Shown here: one piece after another, positions 58,386 to 64,000 of the stretch
Layout: every line of letters starts with the position of its first letter
How positions within the stretch are numbered: position 1 is the stretch's first letter
Made by a program: the position numbers and the translations under genes
From: Dehalococcoidia bacterium
Lineage (GTDB): Bacteria; Chloroflexota; Dehalococcoidia; Tepidiformales; Tepidiformaceae
DNA: 64,000 bases
Assembly: GCA_022824925.1 (NCBI GenBank)
Contig: JAJDYW010000027.1
Coordinates: 1-64,000 of the forward strand
Direction of reading: 5' to 3'
The notes under the pieces: model-generated
What the model saw: only the letters and a program-made list of their open reading frames with translations
Databases searched by the model: none
What the model was told of the DNA's origin: nothing

Positions 58386-58871
58386 GTGTCATCCGACTCC
58401 ACCCCCGAGCCCACCCTCGACGAGATGCGCGCCCGCAACGCCGCCGCCCCCGTCCCCCTGGAGGAGATGCTCGCCCTCAACCAGCGCGTCATCGAGGAGT
58501 TCCGCGCCAACGGCGGGAAGGTCACGGGCATGTTCGCGAACGAGCCCCTCCTCCTCCTCACCACCACCGGCGCGAAGAGCGGCGAGCAGCGCACCAACCC
58601 GCTCGTCCACACCCTCGATGGCGACCGCGTCGTCATCATCGCCTCCTTCGGCGGCGCCCCCCGGCATCCCGCCTGGTTCCTCAACATCCGCGCCAACCCC
58701 GAGGTCACCATCGAGCTGCCTGGCGAGACATTCACGAACAACGCCATCATCCCCGAGGGTGAGGAGCGCCGGCGCATCTACGACCAGCACGCCGCCGAGA
58801 TGCCGCGATTCGCCGACTACCAGGCCATGACCACGCGCGAGATCCCGGTGGTCGTTATCCCGCGGCCATAG
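58386..58871 (+). CDS. DUF385 nitroreductase-family, deazaflavin-dependent protein (copy 1)
   Basis: A 161-residue protein of the Ddn/DUF385 split beta-barrel family, which uses F420. VIEEFRANGGKVTGMFANEP (about 35), LLLLTTTGAKSGEQRTNPLV (about 56-75), VVIIASFGGAPRHPAWFLNI (about 82-101), RANPEVTIELPGETF and the C-terminal ending REIPVVVIPRP. It is closely similar to the product at 59131 except for an extra N-terminal 17 residues. GTG 58386 is preceded by AGGAGGAGCC. Reaction: F420H2-dependent reduction of an unknown substrate. Confidence 0.87.
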   Translation: MSSDSTPEPTLDEMRARNAAAPVPLEEMLALNQRVIEEFRANGGKVTGMFANEPLLLLTTTGAKSGEQRTNPLVHTLDGDRVVIIASFGGAPRHPAWFLNIRANPEVTIELPGETFTNNAIIPEGEERRRIYDQHAAEMPRFADYQAMTTREIPVVVIPRP

Positions 58872-59037
58872 GCGGCGCGAACCGCGCACACCGGGGGCAC
58901 GGCTTCTGCCGGATCCGCCCTGTCGCCAGCTCCACGACCCACTCGGGGCCATGCTCACACCGCTGGACAGCCAGGTCGGCCTCGTCCCGGTTGTCGGAGG
59001 TCGATGCCGTCTTGCGTTCGATCACGTGTTCACGCAC
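58855..59037 (-). CDS. small zinc-ribbon-like protein
   Basis: A possible 60-residue protein in the 259-base gap between the two DUF385 genes, minus strand. It has CEHGPEWVVELATGRIRQKP followed by CPRC; the CxH plus CxxC would bind one zinc. The start is GTG 59037 with GGGGGAGG close by; GTG 59025 is an alternative. Its last bases overlap the end of the first DUF385 gene. I know no family; the zinc-ribbon idea is inference from the Cys and His spacing. Confidence 0.42.
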   Translation of the reverse strand: MREHVIERKTASTSDNRDEADLAVQRCEHGPEWVVELATGRIRQKPCPRCARFAPPMAAG

Positions 59038-59096
59038 TCCTCCCCCGCCTCCGCTACAGTCTGCGGACGCTTCGTTAGCAAACCGTGGGCGTCCGC

Positions 59097-59102
59097 TAGA
59101 CT
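59097..59102 (+). promoter_or_regulatory. -10 box of the second DUF385 gene
   Basis: TAGACT in the context CCGCTAGACTC, 29 bases before ATG 59131 with CGCAGGAGGAGCC as ribosome site. The leader is a copy of that at 58351, so promoter and gene were duplicated together. Confidence 0.52.
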
Positions 59103-59130
59103 CTGCCGACGCAACCGCAGGAGGAGCCCC

Positions 59131-59565
59131 ATGACGTCAGACCCCGTCGCGCAGATGCTCGACTTCAACCAGAAGGTCATCGAGGAGTTCCGCGCGAACG
59201 CTGGCCAGGTGACGGGACGCTTCGCCGACGCCCCCCTCCTGCTCCTCACCACCACCGGCGCGAAGAGCGGCGAGCAGCGCACCACCCCCCTCGTCCACAC
59301 CACCGACGGCGACGACATCGTCATCATCGCCTCCTACGCGGGGAACCCGAAGCACCCCGCCTGGTTCCTCAACATCCGCGCCAACCCCGAGGTCACGGTC
59401 GAGCTTCCGGACGAGACATTCACCACGAACGTGGTGATCACCGAAGGGGAGGAGCGCCGGCGCCTCTTCGATCAGCAAGCCGCCCAGATGCCGAACTTCG
59501 CTGAATACCAGGCCAAGACCACCCGCGAGATCCCCGTCATCGTCATCCCCCGCCCCGCGAGCTAA
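59131..59565 (+). CDS. DUF385 nitroreductase-family, deazaflavin-dependent protein (copy 2)
   Basis: A 144-residue paralogue of the product at 58386: VIEEFRANAGQVTGRFADAP, LLLLTTTGAKSGEQRTTPLV, IVIIASYAGNPKHPAWFLNI, RANPEVTVELPDETF and the ending REIPVIVIPRPAS. Same F420-binding split-barrel family. ATG 59131 has GCAGGAGGAGCC in front. The next gene starts 18 bases downstream and may be co-transcribed. Confidence 0.87.
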   Translation: MTSDPVAQMLDFNQKVIEEFRANAGQVTGRFADAPLLLLTTTGAKSGEQRTTPLVHTTDGDDIVIIASYAGNPKHPAWFLNIRANPEVTVELPDETFTTNVVITEGEERRRLFDQQAAQMPNFAEYQAKTTREIPVIVIPRPAS

Positions 59566-59583
59566 CCCGGAAAGGAAACCGCC

Positions 59584-60813
59584 ATGACCCAGCCCCGTCC
59601 CCGCGTCCTCACCGAGCTCGACGAGTGGCCCCGCCACCAGACCATCGACACCTTCAACTCCGTGCGCACCGCCAGCCCGGAGTGGAGCGACGGCTACTGG
59701 CACTGCTTCGGCGACCCCGCCGGCGAGGTGAACCTCATCACCGCCATCCGCCTCTACCCCAACACCAACGTGATGGACGCCTACGCCATCGTCAGCACCG
59801 ACGACGGCAAGCAGTACAACCTGCGCGCCAGCCGCCGCCTCCGCCCCCGCATCGATGATCTCCGCGTCGGTCCCTTCTGGCAGGAGATTGTCCGGGGCAT
59901 GCGCACCCTCCGCATCGGCTGCGACGAGAATGCCCACGGCATCTCGTTCGACATCCTCTGGGAGAGCAAGGCCCCCGCCTACGACGAGGCCCCCGGCGTC
60001 CGCTACTCCCTCGATGGCCGCCTCGTCGCGGAGCGCTCCAACTACATCCAGGCCGCCGACGTCGCCGGCTGGATCAAGATCGACGGCCGCGAGTGGAAGT
60101 TCGACTTCGGCGACGGCTGGGGCGGTACCCGCGACCACTCCTGGGGCATCGGCGCCGGCACCGGCACCGGGGCGAAGCCCAATCCCTACGTCGCCCCGCC
60201 CCTGGAGACGCCCGACCGCGGCAGCTTCCGCGCCGACGGTATGCGCCACTGGGCCGTCGTCAACATGCCCGACCGCTGCCTCTACTACGCCTTCCGCCTC
60301 GGCGAGGACGGCGTCTACACCGCCTCCGGCACGGGCCGCCAGGCCGGCGCCGGCATCCACTCCTGGGTCGAGTACGCCTACGACTCCGACAAGGAGAGCT
60401 TCGCCTACACCGACATCCGCATCTCCGACCACGAGTGGGAGGACGGCCTGCCCCGCTTCAAGCGCGGCAAGATTCACCTCACCCGCCCCGACGGCGGCGT
60501 CGACAACTTCCAGCTCGAGGTCGTCAGCGAGCCCGTCTACATGCGCGCCGGCGGCTACGCCGACGGCTGGAACGACCGCCTCGGGCGCGGTGTCTTCCGC
60601 GGCGAGCTCGTCGTGGAGGGCGAGGTCTGGGACGTCTCCCACCCCGTCGAGGTCTTCGACGACGACGGCAACGAGATACCGCAGATGAGCGGCGGCGGCT
60701 CCTACGCCGAACTCTCCACCGTCTACACCAACATGGACGACCCCAGCGACACCGGCGTTGGCATCCTCGAGTGCGCCATCATGACCGAGTTCGAGGGCGT
60801 CAAGGGCCCGTAA
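59584..60813 (+). CDS. hypothetical protein, lipocalin/CrtC-like domains likely
   Basis: A 409-residue protein without signal peptide or membrane segment. It is rich in aromatic residues and beta structure: WSDGYWHCFGDPAGEVNLIT, FDILWESKAPAYDEAPGVRY, WKFDFGDGWGGTRDHSWGIG, MRHWAVVNMPDRCLYYAFRL. The two similar halves recall the AttH/CrtC/DUF7064 two-domain lipocalin-like proteins, often annotated in SAR202-type and actinobacterial catabolic genomes; this is a resemblance only. AAAGGAA precedes the ATG. Ligand or substrate unknown. Confidence 0.6.
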   Translation: MTQPRPRVLTELDEWPRHQTIDTFNSVRTASPEWSDGYWHCFGDPAGEVNLITAIRLYPNTNVMDAYAIVSTDDGKQYNLRASRRLRPRIDDLRVGPFWQEIVRGMRTLRIGCDENAHGISFDILWESKAPAYDEAPGVRYSLDGRLVAERSNYIQAADVAGWIKIDGREWKFDFGDGWGGTRDHSWGIGAGTGTGAKPNPYVAPPLETPDRGSFRADGMRHWAVVNMPDRCLYYAFRLGEDGVYTASGTGRQAGAGIHSWVEYAYDSDKESFAYTDIRISDHEWEDGLPRFKRGKIHLTRPDGGVDNFQLEVVSEPVYMRAGGYADGWNDRLGRGVFRGELVVEGEVWDVSHPVEVFDDDGNEIPQMSGGGSYAELSTVYTNMDDPSDTGVGILECAIMTEFEGVKGP

Positions 60814-60828
60814 CCGCCCCGACACCGC

Positions 60829-60857
60829 TTGACTAGCTTGTAGCCAGCATCTACCAT
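60829..60857 (+). promoter_or_regulatory. promoter of the HEPN gene
   Basis: TTGACT (60829-60834), exactly 17 bases, TACCAT (60852-60857). Transcription would start at about 60864, giving a short leader with AGGGCAGG before ATG 60875. One of the best promoters in the window. Confidence 0.7.
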
Positions 60858-60874
60858 CGCGTAGGGCAGGTGCG

Positions 60875-61324
60875 ATGGTCACGGTCGAACAGCGCGAAGA
60901 CGATCAGAAGTACGCCGAGCTCAGTCTGCGTCTGCTCCGCCAGGCCCAGGAGGAGTTCGACAACGGTGATCGCCTGCAGGCCTCGGAGAAGGCCTGGGGC
61001 GCCGCCGCACACGCCATGAAGGCCGCCGCCGCCCGTCGCGGCTGGAACCATACGAGGCACGGGCACCTCTTCGCCGTCGCTGGCCAGCTGTCCGACGACA
61101 CCGGCGAACCCGAGTTGCGCACGCTCTTCAACGTCGCCAGCTCCATGCACCAGAACTTTTATGAAGACTGGCAGCCTGACGGCTCCGTCCGCGATGGCAT
61201 CGACCAGGTCCGGCGGCTCGTGGAACTCATGGAGGATCTGCGCGCCCAGCCAGTCCGCCCTTCCGTCGTCACCGACGAGCAGCAATGGCGCACCCTCACC
61301 CGGCCCCCGCGCGCCCGCTCCTGA
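60875..61324 (+). CDS. HEPN/PaREP1-like domain protein
   Basis: A 149-residue helical protein. ELSLRLLRQAQEEFDNGDRL (about 14-33) and QASEKAWGAAAHAMKAAAAR (about 34-53) followed by RGWNHTRHGHL carry the R-x4-6-H signature of HEPN domains and match the PaREP1/SAV_6107-like group. Many HEPN proteins are RNases in toxin-antitoxin or defence modules; no nucleotidyltransferase or other antitoxin partner is adjacent. ATG is served by a clear promoter and AGGGCAGG. The C-terminal tail is Pro/Arg-rich. Whether it is toxic is unknown. Confidence 0.78.
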   Translation: MVTVEQREDDQKYAELSLRLLRQAQEEFDNGDRLQASEKAWGAAAHAMKAAAARRGWNHTRHGHLFAVAGQLSDDTGEPELRTLFNVASSMHQNFYEDWQPDGSVRDGIDQVRRLVELMEDLRAQPVRPSVVTDEQQWRTLTRPPRARS

Positions 61325-61365
61325 CCGGCCCCCGCGAAACGCCCTCTCAGCAGCGCGCCAGCGCG

Positions 61366-61436
61366 GCGCTCTCCTCAGCGAAGCGCGCAGCGCGAGCGCT
61401 CTCCTCAGCGCGGCGCCAGCCGCGCGCTCTCCTCAG
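61366..61436. repeat. short repeats at the convergent junction
   Basis: GCGCTCTCCTCAGCG occurs at 61366-61380 and 61396-61410, with a third, one-base variant at 61424-61437, between the HEPN gene and the end of the FAD oxidase. Read on the minus strand each is CGCTGAGGAGAGCGC and includes the TGA stop of the oxidase. The repeats are partly self-complementary and GC-rich; they may act as a terminator or REP-like element. Confidence 0.45.
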
Positions 61437-64000
61437 GCGGCCGCAGGCCGCCGCTCCCCTCCCCCAGCGCCGCCGCCAGCAACTCCGCCACGTGCCGCGG
61501 TGTGCGCGACGTGAAGTGCCCGATCTGTTGCCGGCAGGACACCCCCGTAACCGCCACCGCGACCTCCCCGCCCGCCCCCTCCACCGCCGGGAAGAGCCGG
61601 TACGCCCCCATCTCCCGCGAGACCTCGTAGTGCTCCCGCTCGAACCCGAACGACCCCGCCATCCCGCAGCACCCTGAGTCGACCAGCGAGGCCGTGTACC
61701 CCGCCACCTCCAGCGCCCGCAGCGTCGGTTCCGCCCCTGCCAGCGCCTTCTGGTGGCAGTGCGCGTGGACCAGCACTGCGCCCCCCGACCCGGCCCGGAA
61801 CAGGTCGCGCACGGCCCCGTCCTCCTCTGCCGCCCGCGCGACCAGTTCGTCCAGCAGGAGGGCCTGCCCCGCGACCACCTCCGCCCCCTCCCCCGGAAGC
61901 AGGTCGCGATACTCGTCGCGCAGGGTCAGGAGGCACGAGGGCTCGGTCCCCACGATCGGGACGCCCCGCCGCGCGTACGGCTCCAGCTGGGCGACGTTCT
62001 CCTCCGCCCAGCGCCGGGCCAGGCCCAGCTGCCCCTTCGAGATCGCCGGCCGTCCGCAGCACGCCAGCCCCGGCACGACCGTGACCGCGTACCCCAGCGC
62101 CTCCAGCACCCGCACCGCCGCCTGCCCGACCTCCGGGTGGAAGTACTCCGTGAACGTGTCCGCCAGGTAGACCGCCTCCCCCCGCTGCGCAGCCCCCGCC
62201 CGCGCCCGCCGTCGCGACCACCACCGCCCGAACCGCTGCCGCGCGAACGCCGGCAGCGGTCGCCGCCGGTCGATTCCCACCAGTTCCAGGAGCGCCCGCG
62301 CCGGCCCCAGCCGCGCGACGGCGTTCGCCAGCGGCGCGACGGGACTCGTCAGGGCGCTCAGCAGCCGGATGCGCGCGAAGGCGCGGTCGCGCAGGGGCGC
62401 GCCGTGGGCGGCACTCGACTGCGCCTGCACCTCGTATTTCAGCTTCGCGAAGTCCACCCCCGAGGGGCACTCCGTCTTGCACGCCTTGCACTCGACGCAC
62501 AGGTCGAGCGCTTCGTGCATGCGCTCGCTGGTCAGATCCTCGAGCGGGAGCGCGCCGTTCAGCGCCTGCCGCAGCAGGTTCGCCCGACCCCGCGTGGAGT
62601 GCTCCTCGTCGCCGGTCACCATGAAGGAGGGGCACATCCCCCCGTCGAGCTTGCGGCAGGCGCCCTGCCCGTTGCACTGCTCTGCCGCCCGCGCCAGCCC
62701 GCCCTCGATGCCGAAGTCGAGTTCCGTGCGCACCTCCGCGTTTACCGTCGAAGGGCTCAGCCGCAGGTTGTCGGTGAAGGGCGGCGTCTCGACGATCTTG
62801 CCGGGGTTCAGCAACCCCTGGGGATCCCAGAGCGCCTTCAGCTCGCGGAACGCGCGCGTCAGCTGCGGGCCGAACATGCGCTCGGTGAACACTCCCCGCA
62901 CGATCCCGTCCCCGTGCTCCCCGCTGAGCGACCCGCCGAACTCGAGCACGAGGTCGGCGATCTCCTCGGCCAGCCCCTCCGCGTTCGCCAGCCCCTCCGC
63001 GTCTTTCAGGTCCACGATCGGGCGGATGTGCAGGCACCCGACGCTCGCGTGCCCGTAGTACGCCGGCCGCAGCCCCCGTGCTTTCACCAGTGCGTCGAAG
63101 CGCGCCACGTACTCCGCCAGGCGCTCCGGCGCGACCGCCGTGTCCTCCACGAACGAGGCCGGCTTGGCGTCCCCCCGCAGGCTCATCAGCAGCCCCAGCC
63201 CCGCCTCCCGCATGCGCCACATGCGTTGCTGCTCGCCTGCCTCCCGCGCGACAACCGCCGCGAACGCCCCCTCCTCCCCGACGAGGTCGGCCCGCAGGGC
63301 GTCGATCCGCCCCTCCACCTCTTCCGCCCGCTCCCCCGCGAACTCGACCAGCAGCAACGCCCCCGGATCCCCCTGCACGAACTCGACCAGGCTGCGGAAG
63401 CCCGCGCTCTCGCGGCAGCGCTCGATGATCGTGTCGTCCACCAGCTCCACGGCGGAGGGGCCGTGCGCGTTCGCCCGCACCGTCGCCGCGGCCGCCTCCA
63501 CCACCGTGCGGAAGTGCAAGGCGGCCAGCATCTTCACCGGCGGGATGGGCACGACCCGCACGGTCGCCTCCGTGACGGTCGCGAGCGTCCCCTCCGACCC
63601 CACCACCAGCTTCGCGAGGTTGAGCGGCCCATCCTCGCCGGCCTCGTCGAGGTTGTACCCCGAGACCCGCCGCAGGATCTTCGGGAAGCGCTTCTCCACC
63701 TCCGCCCGGTGCTCCCGCGCGATCGCCCGCACGCCCCGGTAGATAGCGCCCTCGAGCCCCTCCCGTCCGGCCCGCTCCGACGCCTCCTCCCCGCTCAGCC
63801 CCTCCAGCGTTGCCGCCGAGCCGTCCGCCAGCACCACCTCGAGGGCGACCACGTTGTCGACGGTCTTGCCGTAGACGGCCGAGTGCGCCCCGCACGAGTT
63901 GTTGCCGATGCCCCCGCCGATCGTCGCCCGGTTCGCCGTCGAGGGGTCGATCGGGTACTGGAGGCCGTGCGGGCGCAGCGCCTTGTTCAGCTCCGCCAGC
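61405..64000 (-). CDS. FAD-linked oxidase fused to Fe-S/CCG domains (GlcD-GlpC type), 5' end outside window
   Basis: The visible 864 residues include the end of the FAD-binding PCMH domain (IGGGIGNNSCGAHSAVYGKT), a FAD_oxidase_C domain (LRPAYYGHASVGCLHIRPIV, GSLSGEHGDGIVRG), two Cys clusters (CNGQGACRKLDGGMC and CVECKACKTECPSGVDF) and a C-terminal heterodisulfide-reductase-like part with two CCG motifs (CCGRPAISKGQ and CCGMAGSFGFERE). Such fused proteins are D-2-hydroxyacid (D-lactate/glycolate-type) dehydrogenases coupled to an electron acceptor. Reading continues through the window end, so about 100 residues are missing. The substrate is inferred to be a 2-hydroxyacid. Confidence 0.93.
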   Translation of the reverse strand, partial: LAELNKALRPHGLQYPIDPSTANRATIGGGIGNNSCGAHSAVYGKTVDNVVALEVVLADGSAATLEGLSGEEASERAGREGLEGAIYRGVRAIAREHRAEVEKRFPKILRRVSGYNLDEAGEDGPLNLAKLVVGSEGTLATVTEATVRVVPIPPVKMLAALHFRTVVEAAAATVRANAHGPSAVELVDDTIIERCRESAGFRSLVEFVQGDPGALLLVEFAGERAEEVEGRIDALRADLVGEEGAFAAVVAREAGEQQRMWRMREAGLGLLMSLRGDAKPASFVEDTAVAPERLAEYVARFDALVKARGLRPAYYGHASVGCLHIRPIVDLKDAEGLANAEGLAEEIADLVLEFGGSLSGEHGDGIVRGVFTERMFGPQLTRAFRELKALWDPQGLLNPGKIVETPPFTDNLRLSPSTVNAEVRTELDFGIEGGLARAAEQCNGQGACRKLDGGMCPSFMVTGDEEHSTRGRANLLRQALNGALPLEDLTSERMHEALDLCVECKACKTECPSGVDFAKLKYEVQAQSSAAHGAPLRDRAFARIRLLSALTSPVAPLANAVARLGPARALLELVGIDRRRPLPAFARQRFGRWWSRRRARAGAAQRGEAVYLADTFTEYFHPEVGQAAVRVLEALGYAVTVVPGLACCGRPAISKGQLGLARRWAEENVAQLEPYARRGVPIVGTEPSCLLTLRDEYRDLLPGEGAEVVAGQALLLDELVARAAEEDGAVRDLFRAGSGGAVLVHAHCHQKALAGAEPTLRALEVAGYTASLVDSGCCGMAGSFGFEREHYEVSREMGAYRLFPAVEGAGGEVAVAVTGVSCRQQIGHFTSRTPRHVAELLAAALGEGSGGLRPPEESARLAPR

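Noticed and set aside
61366..61437. CRISPR-like array
   Set aside because: Only three 15-base units with 13-15-base GC-rich spacers that resemble the repeat; no cas genes.

Overview
The window is about 64 kb of GC-rich, densely packed bacterial chromosome with about 65 genes, no rRNA, tRNA, transposase, phage module or CRISPR array. The housekeeping genes (gyrA, leuA, dapB, lexA, plsX, holA, queG, folC, thiN) show a bacterial core chromosome. The many amidohydrolases, short-chain dehydrogenases, a Rieske protein, a GMC oxidoreductase, F420-type DUF385 proteins, a large FAD/Fe-S oxidase and a CGAAC-N4-GTTCG SOS box would fit a member of Chloroflexota (Dehalococcoidia/SAR202-like). This assignment is inference from gene content only; no marker gene settles it.

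Layout. 1-2.3 kb: end of an ABC-2 exporter and an alpha/beta hydrolase. 2.3-8.2 kb: a secreted leucine-rich-repeat protein and a Tat-exported PhoX-type phosphatase. 8.2-8.65 kb: a gene-poor stretch framed by two near-identical hairpins. 8.65-14.15 kb: two divergent amidohydrolases, a HAD hydrolase, an M20 peptidase and a YkgJ-type protein. 14.2-18.5 kb: leuA, a lipoprotein, and an unusual LuxR-type DNA-binding domain fused through a membrane segment to a zinc metallopeptidase. 18.5-23.6 kb: a BrnT/BrnA-like toxin-antitoxin pair, a second ABC-2 exporter, a methyltransferase, a TPR protein and dapB. 23.6-29.6 kb: gyrA, a stand-alone SIR2-domain protein of lower GC (candidate defence gene), rimI-like and thiN. 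29.7-41 kb: acyl-CoA dehydrogenase, a duplicated small protein next to a frameshifted HEPN gene, a hydrolase, four short-chain dehydrogenases, an MFS exporter, SRPBCC and SnoaL-like proteins, and plsX. 41-47.8 kb: queG and lexA (divergent), an orphan oligopeptide-type ATPase, holA and an alcohol dehydrogenase. 47.8-54.9 kb: acyltransferase, Rieske, GMC, aldo/keto reductase, metF-like and folC. 55-64 kb: small hypothetical proteins, a Mug-type glycosylase, a duplicated DUF385 gene with its promoter, a HEPN protein and a truncated FAD/Fe-S oxidase.

The most general signal is regulatory. At a large share of genes that head transcription units, a -10-like hexamer (TANNNT) lies exactly 6-7 bases before the start codon, with no Shine-Dalgarno sequence. 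This points to widespread leaderless mRNAs and fixes several start codons (for example 6094, 22684, 28076, 54929). Internal genes are instead coupled by ATGA, GTGA and TTGA overlaps or carry GGAGG sites. Three convergent gene pairs share a single CTAG as both stop codons, showing how compact the genome is.
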